Shown piece after piece: positions 1 to 7,989 of a DNA stretch of 64,000 nucleotides. Location: assembly GCA_902514665.1 (NCBI GenBank), contig CABXRS010000001.1:1-64000 (forward strand), given 5' to 3'. The translations under genes were made by a program, and so were the position numbers. The stretch's first letter is position 1. Every line of letters starts with the position of its first letter. The notes under the pieces were generated by a model, which saw only the letters and a program-made list of their open reading frames with translations, did no database searches and had not been told where the DNA came from. The stretch comes from an uncultured Pelagibacteraceae bacterium. GTDB taxonomy: Bacteria > Pseudomonadota > Alphaproteobacteria > Pelagibacterales > Pelagibacteraceae.

Positions 1-251
1 GGGTGAACAATATTTGAAATCTTTTTTAAATTTCTTTTATTTGCCTTTATTGCAGCCGCAAGTTCATTTTTTTTTATAATTTTTGATTTTATAAATTTTG
101 GAAATTTTTTTTTTATTTTTCTAAAGCATAATTTATCATTTTCATAAATGTGCCCAACTTCTTTATCTGCATCAAAAACTGGAGATCCAAATTGCTTAGC
201 TACAAAACTTTTTCCAGCACCTATGTCACCTAAAATACCAATTTTTATCAA
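1..251 (-). CDS. coaE: Dephospho-CoA kinase, C-terminus beyond window
   Basis: Partial gene; only about the first 83 codons are in the window. CoaE phosphorylates dephospho-CoA with ATP in the last step of coenzyme A synthesis. Translating the minus strand from a TTG at 251-249 gives MIKIGILGDIGAGKSFVAKQ, a P-loop (GDIGAGKS) at residues 8-15, followed by FDADKEVGH, the usual CoaE Asp-Ala-Asp segment. No ATG is available at the right place, so TTG is the likely start; it overlaps the aroE stop by a few bases, suggesting translational coupling. The coaE-aroE-maf-ppsR order is the standard left flank of the alphaproteobacterial origin. The function is recognised from family motifs; the missing C-terminus cannot be checked. 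Confidence 0.88.
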   Translation of the reverse strand, partial: MIKIGILGDIGAGKSFVAKQFGSPVFDADKEVGHIYENDKLCFRKIKKKFPKFIKSKIIKKNELAAAIKANKRNLKKISNIVH

Positions 252-1039
252 TTTAATAACTCCATGACATCATTATCTATTTTTGGTATTAAATTATTCC
301 AGATTTTAAACGAAGCTTGAGCTTGATAAATAAACATTTTCTTACCGTTTTCTGTTTTATTTCCAATTTTTTTAGCAAATTTTAAGAAGTTAGTTTCTGG
401 GGGGTTATATATAACATCATAAAAAAACTTACCTGACCCAATCTTAGTATAATCTATACCAATACTATCATCACTATTTAAACCAATGCTAGTAGAGTTA
501 ACAATCATGTCGAAATCAGGTAGTATTCCCCATTTTACTACCTCAACTTCATTAAATCTTTTTTTTAAATTTTCTGCTTTTACATGTGTTCTGTTACTTA
601 AAAAAATTTTATTTACGCGCATATTGTTTAAAGCCTCTATGATTGAAGGTGAAACTCCCCCTGCTCCTAATAATAATACTTTTTTTCCATTAATATCGTA
701 GTTAGTGTTTTTAATAGCTAACTGAAAACCTTCGATATCAGTGTTGTGGCCTATAACCATTTTATCTTTTAAATAAATAGTATTTACCGATTGTGTTTTC
801 TTTGCTTCGTTTGATAATTGATCTAAAAATGGAATGATTGAACTTTTAAATGGAATAGTAACGTTAACCCCATCAATTCTTTTTTCCCTAACATCTTTAA
901 TTAAATTTTCTAACTCTGAAACATCTAGCTTTTTTTTATTATAAATTGCATCTAAATTATTTTTTTTTATCCAATAATTGTGCAATATTGGCGACAAAGA
1001 ATGTTCTATGGGATTACCTATTACTAAGAATTTTTTCAT
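248..1039 (-). CDS. aroE: Shikimate dehydrogenase
   Basis: Reduces 3-dehydroshikimate to shikimate with NADPH in aromatic amino acid synthesis, in the cytoplasm. The 263-aa protein has the substrate-binding SLSPILHN segment at residues 14-21, the catalytic lysine in NVTIPFK (about K65), the partner aspartate in HNTDIEG (about D101) and the nucleotide-binding GAGG loop near 125-128. Length is normal for AroE. Its start overlaps the end of maf by 4 bases and its end overlaps the coaE start, so the four leftward genes look like one operon. Confidence 0.95.
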   Translation of the reverse strand: MKKFLVIGNPIEHSLSPILHNYWIKKNNLDAIYNKKKLDVSELENLIKDVREKRIDGVNVTIPFKSSIIPFLDQLSNEAKKTQSVNTIYLKDKMVIGHNTDIEGFQLAIKNTNYDINGKKVLLLGAGGVSPSIIEALNNMRVNKIFLSNRTHVKAENLKKRFNEVEVVKWGILPDFDMIVNSTSIGLNSDDSIGIDYTKIGSGKFFYDVIYNPPETNFLKFAKKIGNKTENGKKMFIYQAQASFKIWNNLIPKIDNDVMELLN

Positions 1040-1623
1040 TTTTGAAGTACTAAATATTCCTTAATTTTTTTTACCGGAAGTCCCATTATTGTATTTTCAT
1101 CCCCATCAATGACTGAAAATAAATTTCTTCCTTCACCTTCTATTTGATAAACATTATATGCATAAAGTTCTTCATCAGAAATTTTTGATAGATACTCTTT
1201 TAACTCTTGCTCAGAAAAATTTTTCATTTTAAGTTTTGCTTTATCTGTATAATTCCAGATCATAGAACCATTTTTAGACAAACAAACAGAACTAATTAAA
1301 TAATGTTCTTTTCCGTTAAGTTTTTTGAGAATTACCATTGCTTCATTTCGATCTGAAGGTTTTGATATAAGCTCTCCCTGCAAATCAATAACACTGTCTG
1401 CACCCAAAACTATTTTTTCATAGTTTTTTGAACTTATTTTATTAGCTTTTAACTCAGCTAAATTTTTAGAGATTAGTTCTGGTGAAGCCTTCTCATTTAA
1501 CATACTTTCTTTAACACTATCCTCATCAACATTTGAGGGCTCAACTTTACAAGATATGTTGTTTGTCTCCAGAATTTTTTTTCTAACTTTGCTTTTAGAG
1601 GCTAAAATTATACTATTTAACAT
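1036..1623 (-). CDS. maf: Maf-family nucleoside triphosphate pyrophosphatase
   Basis: Maf proteins hydrolyse non-canonical or modified nucleoside triphosphates to monophosphates and are linked to septum formation. The 195-aa product begins with the characteristic LASKSKVRKKIL (substrate-binding Ser-Lys-Ser-x-x-Arg) and has the acidic LGADSVID motif near residue 94, then KPSDRNEA. Length fits the family. It overlaps ppsR by 11 bases upstream and aroE by 4 bases downstream, so it is probably co-translated with both. Which Maf subfamily (dTTP/UTP or m7GTP) cannot be decided from sequence reading alone. Confidence 0.9.
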   Translation of the reverse strand: MLNSIILASKSKVRKKILETNNISCKVEPSNVDEDSVKESMLNEKASPELISKNLAELKANKISSKNYEKIVLGADSVIDLQGELISKPSDRNEAMVILKKLNGKEHYLISSVCLSKNGSMIWNYTDKAKLKMKNFSEQELKEYLSKISDEELYAYNVYQIEGEGRNLFSVIDGDENTIMGLPVKKIKEYLVLQK

Positions 1624-2440
1624 TGTTAGAATAGATCTCGTGTATTTTAATTATAGATGCAGCCGTTTCTTCAACTGATTTTCTAGTTACGTCAATCACT
1701 GGCCATTTATACTTTTGAAAAGTTTTTTTTGCATTTAAAACTTCATTTTTAATATTTTCTAGATTAGTATATTTTGTATTTTCTGTTTCTTTTAAGGAAT
1801 TCATTCTATTTTTTCTTAGATCAGCTAATCTTTCAGGTTCAGTGCTCAATCCAACTACGCATGTAAAATGAGGGTTTTCTTTTAATTTATTTGGAAGGGA
1901 GTTTTCATTTACTAAGGGAATATTTGAAGTTTTAAAACCTTTGTTAGCAAGGTAAATTGATGTTGGAGTTTTACTTGTCCTGCTAACTCCAACCAATATA
2001 ATATCTGATTTATCAATTTCATTAGCAAAATTTCCATCATCATGATTCATTGTAAATTGAATAGCCTCTATCCTTTCATAATATTCATCATTTAAAATAT
2101 GTTGACCGCTAGGTTCATGTGAAGCTTTTTGATTGAGAATTTTTGAAAAATTTAAAATTAAATTCCCTAAAACACCAAAACATGGTATTTTTTTATCAGA
2201 GCTTGTATTGGCTAAATATTTGGCAAGGTTGTTATCGACAATGGTGTAAAGTATAATTGAATTTTCTTTTTCTTGAGCATCATCTAAAATTTTTAAAATT
2301 TGATTTTCTGTTCTAGTAAATGAATATGAATGAACTTTATATTCAATATTTTTAAATTGAGCTTTTAAAGCTAAAAAAATTCTTTCTAAAGTTTCGCCCG
2401 TAGAGTCTGAAATTAAATATATCTGGTATGTATTAGTCAT
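1613..2440 (-). CDS. ppsR: PEP synthase/PPDK regulatory kinase-phosphorylase (DUF299)
   Basis: Members of this family (PF03618) phosphorylate and dephosphorylate phosphoenolpyruvate synthase or pyruvate phosphate dikinase using ADP and Pi. The 275-aa protein starts with YLISDSTGETLERI and contains the P-loop-like GVSRTSKTPTSIYLANKG near residues 150-167, both hallmarks. It is the first gene leftward from the candidate origin. Its homologue (Rickettsia RP001) sits at the same place beside hemE in Caulobacter and Rickettsia. Which enzyme it regulates cannot be told from this window, as no ppsA or ppdK is present. Confidence 0.9.
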   Translation of the reverse strand: MTNTYQIYLISDSTGETLERIFLALKAQFKNIEYKVHSYSFTRTENQILKILDDAQEKENSIILYTIVDNNLAKYLANTSSDKKIPCFGVLGNLILNFSKILNQKASHEPSGQHILNDEYYERIEAIQFTMNHDDGNFANEIDKSDIILVGVSRTSKTPTSIYLANKGFKTSNIPLVNENSLPNKLKENPHFTCVVGLSTEPERLADLRKNRMNSLKETENTKYTNLENIKNEVLNAKKTFQKYKWPVIDVTRKSVEETAASIIKIHEIYSNNVK

Positions 2441-2710
2441 GTATTAATTGTTAATAAATATGTATTATTTTAATAGAATTACTCAATTTAATTTTTGCTA
2501 ATTACTCCTTGTAAAATAAGGGTTTTATTAACAATAATATTAAATTCAATTAAACAATACAGGAATGTTAATAAGAGCTAAAAAACGTCGATTTTTGTGA
2601 GTTTTAATTAAACATAGATGTGGTTAAAAGGTGAATAAAATGTTTATAATAAGTAATCATCACTATTCACAACACATAATACTAATACAATATTTATAAA
2701 TATATTTTAT
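2441..2710. other. oriC: Candidate chromosomal origin of replication (oriC)
   Basis: A 270-bp AT-rich gap between divergent ppsR and hemE, the location of oriC in Caulobacter and Rickettsia. Three sequences each differ by one base from the DnaA box TTATNCACA: TGTGGTTAA at 2619-2627 (minus strand TTAACCACA), GGTGAATAA at 2630-2638 (minus strand TTATTCACC) and CTATTCACA at 2663-2671. The stretch 2521-2560 is nearly pure A/T and could be the unwinding element. Genes diverge from here on both sides. No small ORF or RNA gene is apparent. The location is established for relatives; the boxes are seen; origin activity is inferred. Confidence 0.7.
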
Positions 2711-3712
2711 ATGACACCGCTACATCAAGTAATATTAAAAAAAAATACAAACATCAATCCAATATGGATTATGAGACAGGCAGGTAGATATCTCCCAGAA
2801 TTTAGAGAGATACGAAAGGAAAATCCTGATTTTATAAAATTATGTTTAAATGAAAAATTATCATCTGAAATAACACTTCAACCAATTAAAAGATTTAATT
2901 TAGATGCTGCAATAATTTTTTCTGACATTTTAATGTTACCTTATGGTTTAAATCAAAAGGTAGAATTTAAAAAAAATTTTGGTCCTGTCTTAGAGGAGCT
3001 TCAATTAAATGAGATCTTAAAAATAAGTGAAGAAAAATTTATAAAAAAAATTGACCCAGTTTATAAATCAATTAGATCTGTCAGCAGTAATAGTCTTGTT
3101 AAAAATAAAGATACCATCGGTTTTGTAGGAGCACCTTGGACATTACTTGTTTACATGATTAATTTGCAATCTCCAAAAAAAGGGTTGAAAGAAAATTTTT
3201 TTAAAGATGATAATTTAATTAAAAGTGCTTTAAAAGTTATTGATAAGTTTTTAAAAATACATATTAAAAACCAAATTCAAAATGGAGCTAGTGTAATTCA
3301 AATATTTGATAGTTGGGCAGGATTACTAGAAGAAAAAGATTATCAAAGTTATATATATGAGCCAACTACAAGTATAATTAATTTTGTAAAATCACTTAAA
3401 ATTCCAGTTATTTGTTTTCCAAGACAAATTAAAAATTATCAGAAGTTTTGTGAGATTGTAAAACCAGATGTTGTTAATATAGATTATGATGTTGATCCTT
3501 TGACCATTAGCAAAACAATAAAAATTCCAGTTCAAGGTGGTTTAGATCCTAAAATTTTATTATCTAATAAAGAAACTTTAGAAAAAGAGGCAATCAAATA
3601 TTTAGATATTTTTAAAGATCATCCATATATATTTAATCTTGGTCATGGTATTCTTCCTGAAACAAAACCTGAAATGTTAGAGCATTTAGTTAAAATTGTA
3701 AAAAATTATTGA
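2711..3712 (+). CDS. hemE: Uroporphyrinogen decarboxylase
   Basis: Removes four carboxyl groups from uroporphyrinogen III to give coproporphyrinogen III in haem synthesis. The 333-aa protein carries the substrate-binding WIMRQAGRYLPEFR near residues 19-32, the GFVGAPWTLL motif near 138, and IQIFDSWAG near 197. It begins the rightward gene run from the candidate origin and its stop codon abuts the hemH ATG without a gap, so hemE-hemH-hemJ form a haem operon. The start fits known HemE N-termini. Confidence 0.96.
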   Translation: MTPLHQVILKKNTNINPIWIMRQAGRYLPEFREIRKENPDFIKLCLNEKLSSEITLQPIKRFNLDAAIIFSDILMLPYGLNQKVEFKKNFGPVLEELQLNEILKISEEKFIKKIDPVYKSIRSVSSNSLVKNKDTIGFVGAPWTLLVYMINLQSPKKGLKENFFKDDNLIKSALKVIDKFLKIHIKNQIQNGASVIQIFDSWAGLLEEKDYQSYIYEPTTSIINFVKSLKIPVICFPRQIKNYQKFCEIVKPDVVNIDYDVDPLTISKTIKIPVQGGLDPKILLSNKETLEKEAIKYLDIFKDHPYIFNLGHGILPETKPEMLEHLVKIVKNY

Positions 3713-4711
3713 ATGAGAAACGAAAAGAATCACCCAAACATAAAATATGGGAAAACAGGTGTACTTATTATTAATCTTGGTACACCCGACTCGACAAGTT
3801 GGCTTGATATTAGACGATATTTAAAAGAATTCCTATCTGATAAAAGGGTAATTGAAGTAAACCCTATACTTTGGCAGATAATTTTAAACCTGATCATCTT
3901 AACGTTCAGGCCTTCTAAAACAGCAAGGGCTTACAAAGAAATATGGATGAAGGAAGAAAACATGTCACCTCTATTATATTATACCCAAAAGCAAGCACAA
4001 AAACTTTCGAAATCTGTTGCAAGTGAGGATGTGATTCTAGATTTTGCTATGAGATATGGCAATCCGAGTATTAGAAGTAAAATTTATAAACTTAAGGAAC
4101 AAGGTTGTGAAAATTTAGTAATACTCCCACTCTATCCTCAATATGCTGCAGCTACTACAGCGACTGTTTGTGATGAGGTTTACAGAACTTTGATGGATAT
4201 GAGGTGGCAGCCTTCATTAAAAATTATTCCACATTATGAGTCTGAGCCACTCTATATTGATGCACTTGTAAATTCTATAAATAAAAAAATTGATGAATTA
4301 AGTTGGAAACCTGATTTAATAATTGCTTCATATCACGGCATACCAAAAAAATATTTTGATAAAGGAGACCCTTACCATTGCTATTGTCACAAAACGACAA
4401 GATTAATCACTGAAAAATTTAAAACTATTGAAATCAAAACAACTTTTCAGTCAAGATTTGGCCCACAGGCATGGCTTCAACCTTATACAGATAAAACTCT
4501 AGAGAGCCTTCCCAATGAAGGCAGAAAAAATATTCTAACTATATGTCCTGGCTTTTCCTCAGATTGTGTTGAAACCCTTGAGGAAATTTTAATTCAGGGA
4601 AAAGAAAGTTTTCTTAATGCTGGAGGCGAAAACTTTGATATGATTCCATGTTTAAATGATAATGATGATCATATAATTTTACTCAAGTCTTTAATTGAAA
4701 AAAGTATTTAA
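3713..4711 (+). CDS. hemH: Ferrochelatase
   Basis: Inserts ferrous iron into protoporphyrin IX, the final haem step, at the inner membrane face. The 332-aa protein starts with the typical GVLIINLGTPDS segment (about residues 16-27), has the LPLYPQYAAATTA motif and the active-site histidine in ASYHGIP near residue 208, followed by GDPYHCYC. QSRFGPQAWLQPYT near 258 is also family-typical. Its ATG immediately follows the hemE stop, and hemJ starts 3 bases after its own stop, so it is translated as part of the haem operon. Confidence 0.96.
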   Translation: MRNEKNHPNIKYGKTGVLIINLGTPDSTSWLDIRRYLKEFLSDKRVIEVNPILWQIILNLIILTFRPSKTARAYKEIWMKEENMSPLLYYTQKQAQKLSKSVASEDVILDFAMRYGNPSIRSKIYKLKEQGCENLVILPLYPQYAAATTATVCDEVYRTLMDMRWQPSLKIIPHYESEPLYIDALVNSINKKIDELSWKPDLIIASYHGIPKKYFDKGDPYHCYCHKTTRLITEKFKTIEIKTTFQSRFGPQAWLQPYTDKTLESLPNEGRKNILTICPGFSSDCVETLEEILIQGKESFLNAGGENFDMIPCLNDNDDHIILLKSLIEKSI

Positions 4712-4714
4712 TAA

Positions 4715-5149
4715 ATGAATACTTATTTACTATTTAAATCTTTACATTTAATTTCTGTTATCTCTTGGATGGCAGGCCTTTTGTATTTGCCAAGAATTTT
4801 TGTTTATCATGCAGAAAATAATTCTGAAGTAAAAGTTTCTGAGATATTTAAAGTAATGGAGAGAAAACTTTATTTTTATATCATGACACCTGCGATGACT
4901 TTATCTTGGTTTTTTGGACTTTTGTTAATTCATAGCATTGGTTTTCAACAATTGGGGCAAACCTGGATGATTTTAAAATTAATTTTTGTGGTTATTCTAA
5001 CATTTTACCATTTTTACTTAGGTAGAATTTTAAGTCAGTTCAAAATAGATAATAATCAACATTCACATAAATTCTTTAGATATATCAATGAAATACCCAC
5101 AATATTATTAATTTTGATCATTTTTGTTGTTATTTTTAAACCAATCTAG
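4715..5149 (+). CDS. hemJ: HemJ-type protoporphyrinogen IX oxidase
   Basis: HemJ (UPF0093) oxidises protoporphyrinogen IX to protoporphyrin IX in bacteria that lack HemY or HemG. The 144-aa protein is an integral membrane protein with about four hydrophobic segments. It has the conserved N-terminal histidine in KSLHLISVISWMAGL (about residues 8-22) and a GRILSQF loop lysine/arginine region near residue 102. Its position immediately after hemH supplies exactly the step preceding ferrochelatase, which strongly supports the assignment. Length matches the family. Confidence 0.9.
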   Translation: MNTYLLFKSLHLISVISWMAGLLYLPRIFVYHAENNSEVKVSEIFKVMERKLYFYIMTPAMTLSWFFGLLLIHSIGFQQLGQTWMILKLIFVVILTFYHFYLGRILSQFKIDNNQHSHKFFRYINEIPTILLILIIFVVIFKPI

Positions 5150-5151
5150 GG

Positions 5152-5204
5152 TTGAAAAAAAACTAAGAATATATATATTAGCTATATTGATAAGTCCTTA
5201 TCAA
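5152..5204 (+). promoter_or_regulatory. rho promoter and leader palindrome
   Basis: A sigma70-like promoter with -35 TTGAAA at 5152-5157, 16-bp spacer and -10 TATATT at 5174-5179 precedes rho. Right where transcription should start lies a perfect 8-bp inverted repeat TTGATAAG-TC-CTTATCAA at 5187-5204, ending 10 bases before the rho ATG. It could be an operator or a leader hairpin covering the ribosome-binding area. No T-run follows, so it is not an intrinsic terminator. Confidence 0.55.
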
Positions 5205-5214
5205 AATCTAAATC

Positions 5215-6483
5215 ATGAACATTCAAGAATTAAAATTAAAATCATCAGAACAGCTTATTACTCAGGCTGAAGAACTTGGTATTGAAAATGCAAGTACATT
5301 AAGAAAACAAGAGATTCTATTTGCAATTTTAAAGAAAGTTGCTGAGAAAGAAGAAATCACTGGAGTAGGAGTTTTACAACTATTACAAGATGGATTTGGT
5401 TTTTTGAGAGCAATGGAATCAAATTACTTACCTGGTCCAGACGATATATATGTTAGCCCAAGCCAGATAAGAAAGTTTGGATTGAGAACAGGTGATACGG
5501 TTGAAGGCCCTGTTAGAGCACCAAAAGAAGGTGAAAGATATTTTGCATTACTTCAAGTTAGTAAAATTAATTTTGAAGCACCAGAAAAAGCAAGACACAA
5601 AATTGCATTCGATAACCTCACACCGCTTTACCCTGACAAGCAGTTAGTTATGGAAGTTGAAACCACAAAGGTTGAAAAAAAACCAGACTTAACTCCTCGA
5701 CTAATCGATTTAGTAAGTCCTATTGGTAAAGGACAAAGATCAATCATAATTTCACCACCAAAAGCAGGAAAAACGATGATTCTACAAAGTATTGCTAACT
5801 CGATAGCAAAGAATTATCCAGAATGTTATTTAATAGTTCTATTGATTGATGAGCGTCCAGAGGAAGTAACAGACATGCAAAGAACGGTTAAAGGCGAAGT
5901 CATTAGTTCAACTTTTGATGAACCTGCTCAAAGGCATGTCGCAGTTGCAGAAATGGTTATAGAAAAAGCAAAAAGATTAACTGAACATAAAAAAGATGTA
6001 GTTATACTCTTAGATTCAATTACCAGGCTAGGTAGAGCTTATAATGCTGTCATACCAAGTTCAGGAAAAGTTTTAACAGGTGGTGTTGATGCTAATGCAC
6101 TTCAAAGACCGAAAAGATTTTTTGGTGCAGCCAGAAATATTGAAGAAGGAGGTTCTTTAACAATTATTTCAACTGCTTTAATTGATACAGGTAGTAGAAT
6201 GGACGAAGTAATTTTTGAGGAATTTAAAGGAACTGGTAATAGCGAAACAGTTCTAGATAGAAAAATTGCAGACAAAAGAATTTACCCAGCAATCGATATC
6301 ACTAAGTCAGGTACAAGAAGAGAGGAATTATTATTTGATAAAAATGATCTTCAAAAAATGAATGTCCTAAGAAGAATTATAGCTCCGATGGGAACTATGG
6401 ATGCTATAGAGTTTATCAATTCAAAATTAAAGGACACAAAAAATAATTCAGAGTTTTTCAACTCTATGAATAAACCTGCCTAA
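5215..6483 (+). CDS. rho: Transcription termination factor Rho
   Basis: Hexameric RNA-dependent ATPase/helicase that releases RNA polymerase. The 422-aa protein has an N-terminal Rho domain (about 1-45), the RNA-binding cold-shock-like domain with GFGFLR near residue 62, and the ATPase core with Walker A SPPKAGKT near 178-185, Walker [12 protein letters not shown] near 262-272, and Q-loop [13 protein letters not shown]. Length is normal with no insertion. It lies between hemJ and mnmE as in Caulobacter. Its leader has a palindrome that may mediate control. Confidence 0.97.
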   Translation: MNIQELKLKSSEQLITQAEELGIENASTLRKQEILFAILKKVAEKEEITGVGVLQLLQDGFGFLRAMESNYLPGPDDIYVSPSQIRKFGLRTGDTVEGPVRAPKEGERYFALLQVSKINFEAPEKARHKIAFDNLTPLYPDKQLVMEVETTKVEKKPDLTPRLIDLVSPIGKGQRSIIISPPKAGKTMILQSIANSIAKNYPECYLIVLLIDERPEEVTDMQRTVKGEVISSTFDEPAQRHVAVAEMVIEKAKRLTEHKKDVVILLDSITRLGRAYNAVIPSSGKVLTGGVDANALQRPKRFFGAARNIEEGGSLTIISTALIDTGSRMDEVIFEEFKGTGNSETVLDRKIADKRIYPAIDITKSGTRREELLFDKNDLQKMNVLRRIIAPMGTMDAIEFINSKLKDTKNNSEFFNSMNKPA

Positions 6484-6504
6484 CAAAATAAATTTAATTT
6501 AAGT

Positions 6505-6534
6505 TTTACAGTGGTATAAATTTGAAGTTATAAT
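6505..6534 (+). promoter_or_regulatory. mnmE promoter, predicted leaderless
   Basis: TTTACA at 6505-6510, 18-bp spacer, perfect TATAAT at 6529-6534. The usual start distance of about 7 bases from the -10 lands on the A of the mnmE ATG at 6541, implying a leaderless mRNA. No Shine-Dalgarno is seen between. Confidence 0.6.
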
Positions 6535-6540
6535 CTTCAA

Positions 6541-7872
6541 ATGACAATTTATGCTTTATCCAGTGGACCAGGAATCTCAGGTATAGCCGTTGTAAGAATT
6601 TCAGGCCAAAATACCTCTAAAGTGATAGAGCTAATGACTGGCAAGAGTGTACCCAAGCCAAGAGTAGCAACACTCAGAAAAATCAACAAAATCAACACTT
6701 CTGAGCTTATAGATGAGGGTTTAATATTATGGTTTCCTGGTCCTGAGAGCTACACAGGCGAAGATATGGCCGAAATACAGGTCCACGGCAGCAAAGCTGT
6801 AATAGATGCTTTACATTCTAATATTTCGAAGATTAAAAATTGTCGTTTAGCTGAACCTGGAGAATTTACGAAGCTCGCGTTTCAAAATGGCAAAATAAAT
6901 TTGCTTAAAGCAGAGAGTGTTGCAGATTTAATCTCATCTGAAACAGAAATTCAAAGACAACAAGCTATAAAAATAATGAATGGTCGATCAGCAGATCAAT
7001 TTAATTATCTAAGGGAAAAACTTTTAAAAATTCTATCTCATGTAGAAGCTAAAATAGATTTTCCTGATGAAGATCTACCAAACGATATTTTAAATGAGAT
7101 TAAAAAAAGTTCGGATGACGTTTTAAAAAATTTAGAAAAAATTTTAGATGACCAAAAAGTTGGAGAGAGAATTAGAGAAGGTTTTAAAATTGCAATTCTT
7201 GGGCCAACGAACGCTGGTAAGTCTAGTTTGCTAAATCATTTATCAAATAGGGATGTTGCAATCGTCTCAGAAATTGCAGGAACTACAAGAGATGTAATAG
7301 AAACTCACCTTAATATTGATGGCTACCCAGTGATAGTGTCAGATACAGCTGGTATAAGAGAAAGTAAAAATGAAATTGAAAAAAAAGGTATCAAATTATC
7401 TCTTAATAGAGCAGAGGAAGCAGATCTAAAATTAGTGGTGGTAGACTCAAGAAACCTTGATTTTACTGATGTTTTGAAAAGATTATTAGATAAAAATGCA
7501 ATTTTAGTAGTAAATAAATCAGATCTATTAAAAGAAGATATTGATCCAAAAATAAAAAAAATAGATCACGTCTTAATTTCAATAAAAGAAAATACAAATA
7601 TCGAAAAATTAATATTGAAAATAAAAAATAATTTAAAAAATAAATTTATTATAAGTGATGATATTTTAATAACTAGAGAGCGTCACAGACAACATTTGCA
7701 ACAATGTTTGGATCATTTAAAAAACTTTAATCAAAAAAAAGAAATTACAGATTTTGATAAAGCAGCTGAGGATTTAAGATTGGCCACGAGGCATTTAGGT
7801 ATGATAGTTGGAAAAGTTGATGTCGAAGAGATATTAGGCAGTATTTTCAACGATTTTTGCATAGGCAAATAA
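6541..7872 (+). CDS. mnmE: tRNA uridine-5-carboxymethylaminomethyl modification GTPase MnmE
   Basis: With MnmG, MnmE modifies the wobble uridine of tRNAs that read two-family codons. The 443-aa protein has the N-terminal folate-binding domain (about 1-118), a helical domain, an inserted G domain with P-loop GPTNAGKSSL (about residues 221-230), DTAG near 268 and NKSD near 326, and the C-terminal FCIGK whose cysteine is catalytic. The start MTIYALSSGPG matches family N-termini. It is next to mnmG, its obligate partner, separated by 117 bp containing an inverted repeat. Confidence 0.96.
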   Translation: MTIYALSSGPGISGIAVVRISGQNTSKVIELMTGKSVPKPRVATLRKINKINTSELIDEGLILWFPGPESYTGEDMAEIQVHGSKAVIDALHSNISKIKNCRLAEPGEFTKLAFQNGKINLLKAESVADLISSETEIQRQQAIKIMNGRSADQFNYLREKLLKILSHVEAKIDFPDEDLPNDILNEIKKSSDDVLKNLEKILDDQKVGERIREGFKIAILGPTNAGKSSLLNHLSNRDVAIVSEIAGTTRDVIETHLNIDGYPVIVSDTAGIRESKNEIEKKGIKLSLNRAEEADLKLVVVDSRNLDFTDVLKRLLDKNAILVVNKSDLLKEDIDPKIKKIDHVLISIKENTNIEKLILKIKNNLKNKFIISDDILITRERHRQHLQQCLDHLKNFNQKKEITDFDKAAEDLRLATRHLGMIVGKVDVEEILGSIFNDFCIGK

Positions 7873-7919
7873 TAATCAATTTATCTGTAATTTTTGCTAT
7901 TTTTTATCAAAAATCGTTG
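7848..7919 (+). repeat. 12-bp inverted repeat across mnmE stop
   Basis: CAACGATTTTTG at 7848-7859, inside the last codons of mnmE, is perfectly complementary to CAAAAATCGTTG at 7908-7919 in the mnmE-mnmG gap. The loop of 48 bases contains a smaller GCAAA/TTTGC pairing. It could form a processing or attenuation structure; no long T-run follows. Confidence 0.5.
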
Positions 7920-7989
7920 GTATTTAACACTTATTCGCTAAAAGCAAGAGGTATCTTGTAAATAAATTAATCAGCTATAAGTTTAGCTC

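Noticed and set aside
2441-2710. CtrA boxes (TTAA-N7-TTAA) in the candidate origin
   Set aside because: TTAA pairs occur at spacings of 6 and 8 bases but not 7, which is expected by chance in such AT-rich DNA.
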